Shown here piece by piece: positions 24,242 through 33,715 of a DNA stretch of 64,000 nucleotides. The notes under the pieces are model-generated. The model did not search any database, was not told the DNA's origin, and was given only the letters and a program-made list of their open reading frames with translations. The stretch comes from Methylovorus sp035565335 (lineage in GTDB: Bacteria; Pseudomonadota; Gammaproteobacteria; Burkholderiales; Methylophilaceae), in assembly GCA_035565335.1 (NCBI GenBank), contig DATMSO010000047.1, forward strand, positions 6,584 through 70,583, written 5' to 3'. Each line of letters opens with the position of its first letter. Positions within the stretch are counted from its first letter, which is position 1. A program made the position numbers and the translations under genes.

Positions 24242-26353
24242 ATGAAGCACACTGCCCTGGCAGGCCTGACCGGCCTGCTGTTTACCCTGCCCGCTTACGC
24301 CCAAGGCACCCTGCCTACAGATGAGGTAGAAGTCGCTGAAGTAGAAGTCTCGGCCAGCGAGCTCAAGCCTGAATCACGTCTGAAACAACCCCTTTCCACG
24401 GCCAGCCGCCTGGGCCTGACGCCCTTGGAAACGCCGGCCAGCGTTGAAGCGGTGGACGCCGACACCCTGCGCCGCCGTGGCGACGTCAGTATACGCGAAG
24501 CTGTTTCCCGCACTACCGGTGTCAGTGACATCAGCAATCTCGGCGTCGGCAATGCATTTTCGGTACGCGGCTTCAGCGGCAATGATTCCATCGGCCAGGC
24601 AGAAGATGGCGTGCGGCTGTTGACCGCCGCCGGTACCATTACCTTCCCTTCGGACACCTGGGGTTACGAGCGCATTGAAGTGTTGCGCGGCCCGGCTTCG
24701 GTATTATTCGGCACCGGCACCGTGGGCGGCATCATCAACAGCATACGCAAGGCACCAAGCCGCGAAGCCAGCGTTGAAGCCTTAACCGGCTGGGGTTCAC
24801 GTGGCGAATACCGTGCGGGAATCGGCGGCACGGGCGCCGTGGGCGAGACAGGCGCATTCCGCATTGATGCCTCCGCCACCGGCGGCAACGGCTATGTGGA
24901 CCGTGGCGAGCACCAGAGCCGCAAGCTCATGAGCGGCTTGCAGCTGCTGCCGGCAGATCATGTGAAGCTGGATTTCACCTTTGACCATAGCGAAGATTCC
25001 CCAACCACCTATACCGGCATTCCCCTGCGCGATGGCCGCATCGACAGCAGCCTGCGCAAACAGAATTACAACGTGCATGACAGCGCCATGGACTTTGCCG
25101 ATGATCGCCTGCGCGCCAAGCTGGAATGGGATATTTCCGACACGCTGAAACTCAGCAACCTCAGCTACTGGTTCAATAGCCGCCGCCATTGGCGCAACCT
25201 GGAATACTACGCGCTAGATAGCGCTGCCAATACCGTCGAGCGCTCCGGTTATACCGAGATCAAACATCAGCTGAAACAGCTGGGCAATCGCCTGGAACTC
25301 GCCAGCGTGGCGCAGGCGTTTGGGCTGAAGAATCGCTGGGCTCTGGGCTGGGAAACCACCCGGGTAGACCTGCGCTACATCGATAATTTTTATGCCGGCA
25401 CCGACTCAAGCAGCACCGTCCCGCTCAAGGGCTTTGCCCCGGGCTACTATGCCGATGCCAGCCTGGACCCGACGATCCCGGAATTCAAGGCACGCACGTT
25501 GCAAAACGCGCTATTTGCTGAAGATGCACTCGATATCACCGAGCGCCTGAAACTTACCGCCGGTGTGCGTCAGGACTGGATCAATGTCGATCACCAGAAC
25601 TTCATCACCGGCGATTCATTCGACAAGGACTACTCCCCCTTCTCCTATCGCCTGGGCGCGGTGTTTACCGCCACCCCCGGCCTCGCCCTGTATGGGCAAT
25701 ACAGCCAGGGCTCGGACCCGGTGTCCTCCATCGTATCGCTGCGCCCCGGCAATCGCGCCTTCAAGCTGACCACGGCGCACCAGACCGAAGTGGGCATCAA
25801 GCACCTGCTGGCAAAAGGCAAAGGCGAAGTCACGCTGGCGCTTTACCATATCGCCAAGGAGGACATCCTGACCCGTGCGCCAAACAACCCGCAGCAAACG
25901 GTGCAAGGCGGCAAGCAATCTTCGCGCGGCCTGGAGCTTTCCGCCATGTTGCTGCCTGCCGCCCATTGGCGCGTGGATGCCAACATGGCAGTGCTGAAGG
26001 CACGCTATGACGAACTGCTGGAAAACGATGTCTCGCGCGCTGGCAATACGCCCACCGATGTCCCGGAAAAAATCGCCAATGCCTGGGCGTATTATCAACG
26101 CGGCGACTGGTCTACCGGCGTGGGCGCGCGGCTGGTGGGCCAGCGCTATGCCGATAATGCCAATACCTCGGTAATGCCAGGCTATACGGTGTACGACGCC
26201 AACATCGCCTGGCGGGCCAACCGCCAGACCACGCTGCGGCTCTATGCCCGCAATCTGGGTGACAAACTCTACGCCAGCACCTTTTACAACACCCAGCAGT
26301 TCATCCTCGGCCCTTCGCGCAGCCTGGAATTCACAGCGGAAATCAGCTACTGA
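24242..26353 (+). CDS. TonB-dependent outer membrane receptor under cobalamin riboswitch control
   Basis: 703 residues: signal peptide (MKHTALAGLTGLLFTLPAYA), plug domain (LETPASVEAVDADTLRRRGD, SVRGFSGNDSIGQAEDGVRL, YERIEVLRGPASVLFGTGTVGGIIN) and a 22-strand barrel ending LGPSRSLEFTAEISY. The plug looks more like siderophore/FhuA-type receptors than like BtuB, yet the riboswitch just upstream implies repression by adenosyl- or methylcobalamin. It may import cobalamin, a corrinoid precursor, or a metal or ligand needed when B12 is scarce. AAGGAA lies 8 nt before the ATG. Monocistronic, followed by a hairpin at 26422-26449. Confidence 0.9.
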   Translation: MKHTALAGLTGLLFTLPAYAQGTLPTDEVEVAEVEVSASELKPESRLKQPLSTASRLGLTPLETPASVEAVDADTLRRRGDVSIREAVSRTTGVSDISNLGVGNAFSVRGFSGNDSIGQAEDGVRLLTAAGTITFPSDTWGYERIEVLRGPASVLFGTGTVGGIINSIRKAPSREASVEALTGWGSRGEYRAGIGGTGAVGETGAFRIDASATGGNGYVDRGEHQSRKLMSGLQLLPADHVKLDFTFDHSEDSPTTYTGIPLRDGRIDSSLRKQNYNVHDSAMDFADDRLRAKLEWDISDTLKLSNLSYWFNSRRHWRNLEYYALDSAANTVERSGYTEIKHQLKQLGNRLELASVAQAFGLKNRWALGWETTRVDLRYIDNFYAGTDSSSTVPLKGFAPGYYADASLDPTIPEFKARTLQNALFAEDALDITERLKLTAGVRQDWINVDHQNFITGDSFDKDYSPFSYRLGAVFTATPGLALYGQYSQGSDPVSSIVSLRPGNRAFKLTTAHQTEVGIKHLLAKGKGEVTLALYHIAKEDILTRAPNNPQQTVQGGKQSSRGLELSAMLLPAAHWRVDANMAVLKARYDELLENDVSRAGNTPTDVPEKIANAWAYYQRGDWSTGVGARLVGQRYADNANTSVMPGYTVYDANIAWRANRQTTLRLYARNLGDKLYASTFYNTQQFILGPSRSLEFTAEISY

Positions 26354-26421
26354 GACCGCCTCCCCTGGATATCCATCAGCGTACACAGGCCGTGAAACTC
26401 CGCAGTCACGCCACTTAGCAA

Positions 26422-26449
26422 ACACCGTCAGCCCCATATCTGACGGTGT
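26422..26449 (+). terminator. Probable terminator after the riboswitch-controlled receptor
   Basis: A perfect 10-bp stem ACACCGTCAG / CTGACGGTGT with an 8-nt loop. Only a short pyrimidine tract (CCTCTT) follows, so termination efficiency is uncertain. Confidence 0.6.
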
Positions 26450-26494
26450 CCTCTTACTCAGATCATGCAACGCAAACCGCACCTTTACGCATAT

Positions 26495-26518
26495 CGCTAT
26501 ATTCGATTGGACATAACG
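26495..26518. promoter_or_regulatory. Candidate ModE (molybdate regulator) box
   Basis: The sequence reads CGCTATATT, seven nt, ACATAACG, flanked by T and A so that the ends are TCG...CGA. From memory, the Escherichia coli modA operator is CGTTATATT, seven nt, ACATAACG, which is the same 24-bp layout with a single difference in the arms. It ends 46 nt before the start codon of the next TonB receptor, a position where ModE with bound molybdate could repress. No modE gene is in the window. Confidence 0.6.
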
Positions 26519-26564
26519 AAATAGATGCCATTAGAATGACGACACATAAAAAAAGGGGAGCCAC

Positions 26565-28574
26565 ATGATCTGCAAAGCAAAACCAATGGCATTGGCGCTA
26601 GCCATGCTGGGCGGATGCGCCATCCATGCGCATGCCAATGACATCACCACATTCAACCTGGGCGAGGTGCTGGTCACCGCGCCGAACGAAAGCGCAGTCA
26701 CCGGCGAAAGCGATACAGTGACGCAGAACCAGATGCGCACGCTCAACCGCGAGACGGTGGGGAGCGCCATCAACACCCTGCCCGGCGTAACGCTGACCGA
26801 AGGCGGCCCACGCAATGAGCAGACCATGCAGCTTCGTGGGTTTGATTTGCGGCAAGTCCCGGTTTTTATTGACGGGATACCGGTGTATGTCTCGTATGAC
26901 GGTTATGTCGATCTGGCGCGTTTCAACACCTTCGATCTCGCCAGTATTCAGGTGGCCAAAGGCTTCAGCTCCGTGCTTTATGGCCCCAACACCCTGGGAG
27001 GTGCAATCAACCTGATCAGCCGCAAACCCACTCGTGAGTTTGAAGGTGACATCACCGTCGGCCTAAAGACGGACAAGGATTTCAAATACAACGGCTATCG
27101 CACTGACATCAATGCAGGTGGTAATCAGGGCAGCTGGTACTGGCAGGCCAGTGGTTCCATGCTGGATAGCAACCGCTACCGCCTGTCCTCCGACTTCAAG
27201 CCAACGGCGTTTGAAGACGGCGGGGTGCGCGATAACTCCTACACGCAGGACGGCAAAATCAACCTCAAAATTGGCTTCACCCCGCGTGAGGGTGATGAGT
27301 ACAGCCTGAATTACATCAGCCAGCGCGGCTCCAAGGGCAATCCGGTTTACGCCGGCACGGATAGCAGCCAATCCATACGCTACTGGCGCTGGCCAGTGTG
27401 GGATAAAGACAGTCTGTACTTCATTTCGCGCACCGGCATCGGCCAATCTTCCTACCTCAAGGTACGAGCCTTTTACGATAAATTCAGCAACAGCCTGAAC
27501 AGTTATGACGATGCCCGTTACGCAACCATGACACGGTCTTATGCCTTCACCAGCATTTACAACGACAACAGTTACGGCGCCAGCACCGAGTTTGGCACCA
27601 CGATCAACAACCAGAACACGCTGAAGTTTGCCTTGCACCTGAAACAGGACAAGCACGAAGAGCATAACAAGGGCAACCCGGTGCAGAATTTTGAAGACCG
27701 GACAACCTCGCTGGCCGTCGAAGATACCCACCAGATCACCGACAAGCTGGCATTGGTACTCGGCGTGAGCCGCGATAGACGCGAAACCCTGCAAGCCGAG
27801 GGATTGAATAACGCCAACCAGCTTTACGATTTCAAAAAAGGCGACGCCGACTCCTGGAATCCGCAAATCGGCTTGTTCTTCAAACCCAATGCTACCGACG
27901 AAGTGCATGCCACCATCGCGCGCAAGAGCCGCTTCCCGACAATGAAAGACCGCTACTCCGGGCGTTTTGGCCGCGCGGTGCCCAACCCCGATCTAGAAAC
28001 CGAGTTCTCTACCAACTATGAGCTGGGTGCATCGGGCTTCGTCAATGCTAGGCTTAAACTGACAGCCAGCGTGTTCTACTACGACACCACCGACCTTATT
28101 CAGTCGGTCAACCTGCCCAACAGCGCCTGCTCGAGCGGCAGCCAGTGCGTCCAGTTCCGCAATGTAGGCAAGGTGCTGACTTCCGGTACCGAACTTGGCT
28201 TTGCCGCCTACCCTACCGACGCACTGGAAGTCGGGGCCAATTACACTTACCTCGACCGCGACAACAAGAGCAGCGATGACAAGCTGACCGATATTCCGCG
28301 TGAAAAGCTGTTCGGCTATGGCAAGTGGCAGGCAAACGATCTGTGGTCACTGATCGCCAGCACCGAGGTGAATTCCTCACGCTACAGCTCGACCACGGGC
28401 AATCGCATATCCGGTGGCTTTGGCATCGCCAATACCAAGGTGGTGTACCAGCCTTCCGCCAGTTGGAGTGGCGAGTTCGGCATTAACAACCTGTTCGACC
28501 GCAACTACACTTATATCGAGGGATATCCGCTGCCTGGCCGCAACCTGTTTGTTAACGTCACCCGTCGCTTCTGA
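26565..28574 (+). CDS. TonB-dependent outer membrane receptor, possibly for a molybdenum/tungsten compound
   Basis: 669 residues: signal peptide ending near AHAND, plug (LGEVLVTAPNE, INTLPGVTLTEGGPRNEQTMQLRGF with FDLRQVPVFIDGIPVYV following, FSSVLYGPNTLGGAINLISRKP) and barrel ending NLFVNVTRRF. It is the first gene of a probable operon with a periplasmic binding protein, a di-haem cytochrome and a bestrophin. A GGGGAG ribosome-binding site lies 6 nt before the ATG. The candidate ModE box upstream suggests control by molybdate, so the ligand may be a Mo or W oxyanion complex; without that box, a ferric-siderophore receptor would be the default guess. Confidence 0.88.
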   Translation: MICKAKPMALALAMLGGCAIHAHANDITTFNLGEVLVTAPNESAVTGESDTVTQNQMRTLNRETVGSAINTLPGVTLTEGGPRNEQTMQLRGFDLRQVPVFIDGIPVYVSYDGYVDLARFNTFDLASIQVAKGFSSVLYGPNTLGGAINLISRKPTREFEGDITVGLKTDKDFKYNGYRTDINAGGNQGSWYWQASGSMLDSNRYRLSSDFKPTAFEDGGVRDNSYTQDGKINLKIGFTPREGDEYSLNYISQRGSKGNPVYAGTDSSQSIRYWRWPVWDKDSLYFISRTGIGQSSYLKVRAFYDKFSNSLNSYDDARYATMTRSYAFTSIYNDNSYGASTEFGTTINNQNTLKFALHLKQDKHEEHNKGNPVQNFEDRTTSLAVEDTHQITDKLALVLGVSRDRRETLQAEGLNNANQLYDFKKGDADSWNPQIGLFFKPNATDEVHATIARKSRFPTMKDRYSGRFGRAVPNPDLETEFSTNYELGASGFVNARLKLTASVFYYDTTDLIQSVNLPNSACSSGSQCVQFRNVGKVLTSGTELGFAAYPTDALEVGANYTYLDRDNKSSDDKLTDIPREKLFGYGKWQANDLWSLIASTEVNSSRYSSTTGNRISGGFGIANTKVVYQPSASWSGEFGINNLFDRNYTYIEGYPLPGRNLFVNVTRRF

Positions 28575-28582
28575 GGCCGGTC

Positions 28583-29932
28583 ATGCGCTTAATCAAACCA
28601 TGGCAGGCCATGCTTAAATGGCTAATGGCGACAGGCATCGCTGCGCTCAGCACGAGCGCCTTTGCCGCCGATCGCATCGTCGTGCTGACCAGCTACCCGC
28701 AAGAGATGGTGAGCCAGTTTGAGGCAGCTTTTGAAAAAGCGCATCCGGAATACCGCCTGGAGGTGATCTGGCGACAATCGGCGGATGCACAGAAGCTGCT
28801 GTCAGAACCCGGCAATGGCGGGGTAGATGTCTACTGGAGCCCGGCATTGCGCAATTTTCTGCAGCTACGGGAACAGGCTCAGCTGCGTGCGTTGACCGGT
28901 CAGTTTGACGGCATTGCCGAGAACGTCAATGGCGCACAGATTGCAGACCCCGGACATTATTTTGTTGCGTCCGAGATTGCCGGCTATGGCATGGTGGTCA
29001 ATCCGCAAGCCCTGCAGACAAGTGGGTTACCGGTACCGACCGACTGGCAGGATATTGCCACGCCAGCCTGGGCGGGCAAGGTCGTTTTGCCCATCCCCTC
29101 CCAGGTAGGCTTTGCGCCAGGCCTGTATGAAGCCATTCTGGGTGCGCTTGGCTGGGAAGAGGGCTGGCGCGTGATCAGCCAGATGGCAGCCCAGGCCAAA
29201 CTCGCCACGGCAGGCTCGACCTTTGTCACCGACGATGTCGCCAGCGGCCACTTTACCGCCGGCCTTACCATCGATTTTTTCGCCCAGGCCGCCATTGCGA
29301 ATGGTCAGGCCCTGCGTTTCGTCTACCCGCATCATGTCGGCTATTCGCCTGCGCATATCGGCATACTGCAGTCATCACGCCATGTGGCCGGGGCGGAAGC
29401 GTTTGTTACCTTCATCCTGTCCGAGGCCGGCCAGGCACTATTGCTGCATCCCGATATTCGCAAGCTGCCGGTTCGGCCTGCAAGCTATGCGCAAGCGCCG
29501 GCTGGGTATTTCAATCCATTTTCCCAGGCTGTGCCGGCGGCCAATCCCATCAGCCTGGAATCCTTGTTGCGCAGGCAAGCCCTGACCGCGGCAGTGTTTG
29601 ATGCCTGCATTACGCGCCCCAAAGCCATGCTGGATAGCATGTGGCAGCAACTGCGGGCGGCAGAAGCCAGGCAGACCGGAGCGAGTCAGGCACTGGCAGA
29701 AGCCCGGGCGCTGGCGGGGTTGCCGCTGATCAGCACACGCGAATCCGAAGATTCGCATCTGCAAACCATCTTTCGCACGCGACGGGAAAACCCGGCCGCA
29801 GAGGCAGAAGTGCGCCAGCAGGAAGCCCGCTGGGATGAGGTAATACAGCAACGCTATGTGCGCGTGATGGCACTCGTGCAGCAGGCGGCCCAGGCAGGCG
29901 AGGCCGCAGCCGCCCCTGCGCAACGCCCATGA
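28583..29932 (+). CDS. Periplasmic solute-binding protein (Fe3+/oxyanion type) with C-terminal extension
   Basis: 449 residues with signal peptide (LMATGIAALSTSAFAAD). The body (RIVVLTSYPQEMVSQFEAAF, GGVDVYWSPALRNFLQL, SEIAGYGMVVNPQAL, WAGKVVLPIPSQVGFA, VSSIDFF-like LTIDFFAQAAIANG, AEAFVTFILSEAGQALL) is a type 2 periplasmic binding protein like those of Fe3+ and related importers (family 1). The last about 130 residues, from NPISLESLLRRQ on, form a helical, Glu/Arg/Ala-rich extension not usual in the family. No ABC permease or ATPase is encoded beside it. It lies 8 nt after the receptor gene, and its stop overlaps the cytochrome start (ATGA). Confidence 0.82.
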   Translation: MRLIKPWQAMLKWLMATGIAALSTSAFAADRIVVLTSYPQEMVSQFEAAFEKAHPEYRLEVIWRQSADAQKLLSEPGNGGVDVYWSPALRNFLQLREQAQLRALTGQFDGIAENVNGAQIADPGHYFVASEIAGYGMVVNPQALQTSGLPVPTDWQDIATPAWAGKVVLPIPSQVGFAPGLYEAILGALGWEEGWRVISQMAAQAKLATAGSTFVTDDVASGHFTAGLTIDFFAQAAIANGQALRFVYPHHVGYSPAHIGILQSSRHVAGAEAFVTFILSEAGQALLLHPDIRKLPVRPASYAQAPAGYFNPFSQAVPAANPISLESLLRRQALTAAVFDACITRPKAMLDSMWQQLRAAEARQTGASQALAEARALAGLPLISTRESEDSHLQTIFRTRRENPAAEAEVRQQEARWDEVIQQRYVRVMALVQQAAQAGEAAAAPAQRP

Positions 29933-31308
29933 ATCGCGCCCTCCTGGTCTGGAGCGCATGTCTGCTGATCCATGCGCCGGGCATGGCGATGGCCGACAGC
30001 ACTAGCTCACCCACAGCTTATTGGCGCGAAGCTTATGCCCAGCCACTCCCTGGCCTGAGCGACAGCGAGCTGGAACGTTTTTACCGCGGCAGGCAGCTGG
30101 TACGCCAAAGCTGGGTTATTCCACCGTCGCAAGACACTGCCATCGCCGGCCTGGGACCGCTTTACAATCGGAATGCATGCATCGCCTGCCACACCAAAAA
30201 CGGCCGGGGGTATGCCCCTGACGGGCCAGAAGAATCGCTGAAAACCATGCTGGTCAGATTAAGCGTGCCCGGGGTGGGCAGCCATGGCGGGCCGGTGCCA
30301 CATCCGGTCTACGGTGACCAGCTGAATGAATTTGGCGTACCCGGCGTGCCCGGTGAAGGAGAGGTCCGTGTGACTTACTCCGTCACCACAGTCACCACTC
30401 CACTGGGCAAGCTGAGCCTGCGGCAGCCGCATCTCGATGTGGTACAGCCCGCCTATGGCGCGCTGACGCCGCTTAACATGCGCCCTTCCAACATAGACGC
30501 TTACCCAGGTGTGCTGACGTCCGCCCGCATCGCCCCGGCGTTGCATGGCACTGGTCTGCTGGAGGCCATTCCCATCAGCACCTTACAGGCGCTGGCGCGG
30601 CAGAAAAAACCCGCCGGCATCAAAGGCCGGCTAAATCAGGTATGGGATCCAGAAAGCCAACGCATGGTGCCCGGCCGCTTTGGCTGGAAAGCCAATACGG
30701 CCAGCTTGCGGCTGCAAACGGCCGGGGCACTGGTGGGCGACATGGGCATCACGAGCCAGATATTGCCCGGCGGCAATTGCGGTCGTCTGCAGACTGCGTG
30801 CCTGAATGCACAGACATCCACTGTTGAGCTGCAGCCAGGGCAGCTGGATGACATGGTGTTTTACCAGCAGGCACTGGCAGTGCCGCCACAACGCAATACG
30901 GAAGACGCAGCAGTCATGCGCGGGGCCCGCATTTTCCGCCGGGCGCACTGCGCGGCTTGCCATATGCCCGTGTTGAAAACCTCCACCACCGCTATGATGG
31001 CGCCTCTGGCAAACCAGACCATACGGCCCTACACGGACTTGCTGCTGCATGACATGGGCCCAGGCCTCGCCGACCATAGGCCCGACTTCATGGCATCGGG
31101 CTCGGAATGGCGCACGCCGCCGCTATGGGGCATAGGCCTGGCAAACACCGTCGAGCCACGCGCCGGTTTTTTGCATGATGGCCGCGCCCGCACCCTGCTC
31201 GAAGCCATTTACTGGCATGATGGTGAAGCCCGCGCATCCAGAGTATATGTAGAACACCTGCGCAAGCAGGAGCTGGCCGATTTGCTAACCTTCATGGACT
31301 CTTTATGA
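29929..31308 (+). CDS. Di-haem c-type cytochrome, DUF1111/thiol oxidoreductase-like
   Basis: 459 residues with signal peptide (LVWSACLLIHAPGMAMAD). Two haem c sites are visible: NACIACHTKNGRG (about residue 82) and AHCAACHMPVL (about 342). The conserved DUF1111 context includes LYNRNACIACH, RIAPALHGTGLLEAIP, GRFGWKANTASL, TDLLLHDMGPGLAD, EWRTPPLWGIG and FLHDGRARTLLEAIYWHDGEA. Members are periplasmic di-haem proteins distantly like MauG and cytochrome c peroxidase, often next to imelysin or metal-uptake genes. Substrate unknown; a redox step on the imported metal or ligand would fit the operon. Translationally coupled to the binding-protein gene. Confidence 0.88.
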   Translation: MNRALLVWSACLLIHAPGMAMADSTSSPTAYWREAYAQPLPGLSDSELERFYRGRQLVRQSWVIPPSQDTAIAGLGPLYNRNACIACHTKNGRGYAPDGPEESLKTMLVRLSVPGVGSHGGPVPHPVYGDQLNEFGVPGVPGEGEVRVTYSVTTVTTPLGKLSLRQPHLDVVQPAYGALTPLNMRPSNIDAYPGVLTSARIAPALHGTGLLEAIPISTLQALARQKKPAGIKGRLNQVWDPESQRMVPGRFGWKANTASLRLQTAGALVGDMGITSQILPGGNCGRLQTACLNAQTSTVELQPGQLDDMVFYQQALAVPPQRNTEDAAVMRGARIFRRAHCAACHMPVLKTSTTAMMAPLANQTIRPYTDLLLHDMGPGLADHRPDFMASGSEWRTPPLWGIGLANTVEPRAGFLHDGRARTLLEAIYWHDGEARASRVYVEHLRKQELADLLTFMDSL

Positions 31309-31318
31309 GCTGCTCACG

Positions 31319-32206
31319 ATGATCATCCGCCACCGCCCCAACCTGCTCCATCTGTTCTTCATTGTGCGCGGCTCCATCGTCATGCGCATACTGCCGCGTA
31401 TTCTGGTGATTACCGCCATGTCCGGACTGATTGTGATGACCCACAGGCTGCGGCCAGACTGGCTGCCGACGTTTGAGAGTGCACCGTTTGCCCTGCTAGG
31501 CATTGCCTTGTCCGTGTTCCTGGCCTTTAGAAACAATGCCTGCTATGACCGCTGGTGGGAAGCGCGCAAGCAATGGGGCGACTTGGTGACGACCACCCGT
31601 ACCCTGGCACGACAGAGCATGATCATCAACGCCACCTCAGTAGAAGCACGCAACCGAGTACTCATCATGGCGATTTCGTTTACTCACGCCCTCAACCACC
31701 AGTTGCGGGCAAGCGAAGACCTGGAGACACAGCTAACCACCCGCAGCCTGACAGACTCCCCCGAATCGTTTCTGGAAGGCATGCAGCGTGAGATCATCGC
31801 CTTGCGCAGCCAGGGCATACTGACCGACATCCCCTATTCCCTCCTCGACCAGAGCATTGCCCACTTATCCCGCATCCAGAGCGGGTGCGAACGATTGCTG
31901 ACCACTCCGGTGCCATTTGGCTACACGCTGCTGCTGCACCGCACGGCCTACACCTTCTGCTTTTTGCTGCCATTTGGATTCGCCGACAGCCTGGGCTGGG
32001 TAACGCCATTTGCCTCCGCACTGGCGGCATATACCTTTTTTGGACTGGATGCGTTAGGCGATGAACTGGAAGACCCCTTCAGCAAACAGCCCAATGCCTT
32101 ACCCATAGACGCGCTTTCCCGCCAGATAGAAATCAATCTGCTGCAAGCCATGGGCGTGGAAGATCTGCCGCCCTTTAAGAAGCCCGAAAATTTTATCCTG
32201 CTCTAA
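31319..32206 (+). CDS. Bestrophin-family anion channel
   Basis: 295 residues of the bacterial bestrophin (UPF0187) family. Key stretches are IVMRILPRILVITAMSG, the ALSVFLAFRNNACYDRWWEARKQWG block conserved throughout bestrophins, and HRTAYTFCFLLPFGFADSLGW with DALGDELEDPF (the calcium-clasp region in animal homologs). It forms a pentameric inner-membrane anion or cation channel. Ten nt after the cytochrome gene, so it is very likely the last gene of the receptor operon. Its end overlaps the convergent MFS gene by 14 nt. Confidence 0.88.
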   Translation: MIIRHRPNLLHLFFIVRGSIVMRILPRILVITAMSGLIVMTHRLRPDWLPTFESAPFALLGIALSVFLAFRNNACYDRWWEARKQWGDLVTTTRTLARQSMIINATSVEARNRVLIMAISFTHALNHQLRASEDLETQLTTRSLTDSPESFLEGMQREIIALRSQGILTDIPYSLLDQSIAHLSRIQSGCERLLTTPVPFGYTLLLHRTAYTFCFLLPFGFADSLGWVTPFASALAAYTFFGLDALGDELEDPFSKQPNALPIDALSRQIEINLLQAMGVEDLPPFKKPENFILL

Positions 32207-33389
32207 TGCTTGCTGGCTTCAGCCAGCAAGCCATTACTATCATCAGGCCCGCCATCGCCACCAGCAGATAGAGCGAGCTGGCATAGCTGCCCGTGACATC
32301 GCGCAGATAACCGAAGGCCAATGGGCCAGTGGCGGCGACCAGATAACCGATGGTCAGCACAAACGCGGTCCAAGCGTTGGTCTCAGCGGCATTGGCAGTG
32401 TTATCCAGCGGCAAGGTCATGCCCAGAGTAAAAGCGCCGCCCAGGCCAAAGGCGGTGAACGCCATCATCGGTAGCGGCGCCCATAAGGGGGCAAGTGTCA
32501 TTACCACCAAACCAAGCAAGGTCATAACGGCACTGGCAAGCAGCCAGGCGCGGCGATCGAGTGATTTGCTGAAGGCGCCAAACACTGGACTTGCCAGCAT
32601 GAAGGCCGCGGTGAAACAGCCCAGCAACAGCCCAGCCATGCTGCTCGACAGCCCATGTTCCAGAAACACAGCGGCGGTCCAGGTCACCATGGCATAAAAA
32701 ATCAGGTTAACGCAGGCAAAAAACCCGGCGATCCGCCATGCCAGTGCATTGCGCCATGGCAAAGGGGCCCGGGCTGTCACGGTCTGCTGGCTGGCATCAT
32801 GCGCACGCGTATGCCGCCAATACACATAGCCCCAGGCCAAGGTGGCCAGCAAGCCCACGACAGACCACACGCCAGCAGGCAGGCGCCAGCCCCCCGCATG
32901 CTCAGCCATAGGCGCCGTGATCACGGCGGACAGCGTGCTGCCACACGATAATCCCGTCACATACAGGCCCATCACCCAGGCTGCGCGTGTCGGGTAATTT
33001 ACCTTGATGTACCCGGAAAGCAGCGTACCGGTGATCGCAATCCCCGCGCCCACGCCAACGGTGGTAAGCAGCAAGGCCAGTACATCGGGCGCAAAAGCGC
33101 GGGCCAAGGTGCACGCGCACAGAATCGCCAGCGCCGTGACGATGGTTTTATCGCGACCAAAGCGATGCGCCAGCCACGGCGCGGGCAAGGCCAGCATGCC
33201 CATTAAAAGGTCAGGAATCGTCGTCAGCAGCGATGCCTGCGCATGCGATAAGGCAAATGTCTCGATAATGCGCGGCAAAATGGGGCCGATGGAAACAATG
33301 GAAGGCCGCAGGGCAAGCGCCACCAGCACAATGGCGACCATACCCAGCCCCAGGGCTTTGGAGGGAGATTCGTGTGTTGCTTTACGCAT
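32193..33389 (-). CDS. MFS transporter, CynX/NimT-like
   Basis: 398 residues with 12 predicted hydrophobic segments and the major-facilitator loop WLAHRFGRDKTIV between helices 2 and 3. The opening LALRPSIVSIGPILPRIIE and the LLTTIPDLLMGMLALPAPWL stretch are typical of the CynX/NimT (cyanate and 2-nitroimidazole) group. Substrate cannot be assigned. I start at the ATG at 33389, close to the first helix; an in-frame extension reaches 33440. It shares no promoter with the bestrophin operon, with which it converges. Confidence 0.85.
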   Translation of the reverse strand: MRKATHESPSKALGLGMVAIVLVALALRPSIVSIGPILPRIIETFALSHAQASLLTTIPDLLMGMLALPAPWLAHRFGRDKTIVTALAILCACTLARAFAPDVLALLLTTVGVGAGIAITGTLLSGYIKVNYPTRAAWVMGLYVTGLSCGSTLSAVITAPMAEHAGGWRLPAGVWSVVGLLATLAWGYVYWRHTRAHDASQQTVTARAPLPWRNALAWRIAGFFACVNLIFYAMVTWTAAVFLEHGLSSSMAGLLLGCFTAAFMLASPVFGAFSKSLDRRAWLLASAVMTLLGLVVMTLAPLWAPLPMMAFTAFGLGGAFTLGMTLPLDNTANAAETNAWTAFVLTIGYLVAATGPLAFGYLRDVTGSYASSLYLLVAMAGLMIVMACWLKPASIRAG

Positions 33390-33715
33390 GCAGGGCCTCG
33401 ACGGAATGTTGCGAAATGCGATGAACCACGCCGCCCGCAAGACAGCGCATCATGGGGAAAGAAACTAACAGACTCCGGCAAAGGCGCTCCATACGTCGAA
33501 TGACTAAGCAGAGGTCATGGCATGGCGCTATCAAGCCAAGTCCACCCTGCGTAGTACCCATGCACAACACCAGACGGGTTGCACCCTGCAATTTTTGAAT
33601 GCTGACTGCATATTTGGGCAAACTATTTAACGTTGCCACCATTCATTTTTGACGGCACCCCGTCGTTAATATCACTAGCAGCACCATATTATTCATGCGC
33701 CATCAGGAGATCATC
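33390..33715. other. Intergenic region between MFS and small proline-rich gene
   Basis: 326 nt between divergent genes. Nothing gene-like was found. A TTGACG at 33649-33654 could be a -35 element for the small gene, but no convincing -10 follows at 16-18 bp. Confidence 0.4.

Noticed and set aside
28583..29932. Plain ferric-iron ABC importer
   Set aside because: Only the binding protein is present; there is no permease or ATPase, and the upstream candidate ModE box does not point to iron.
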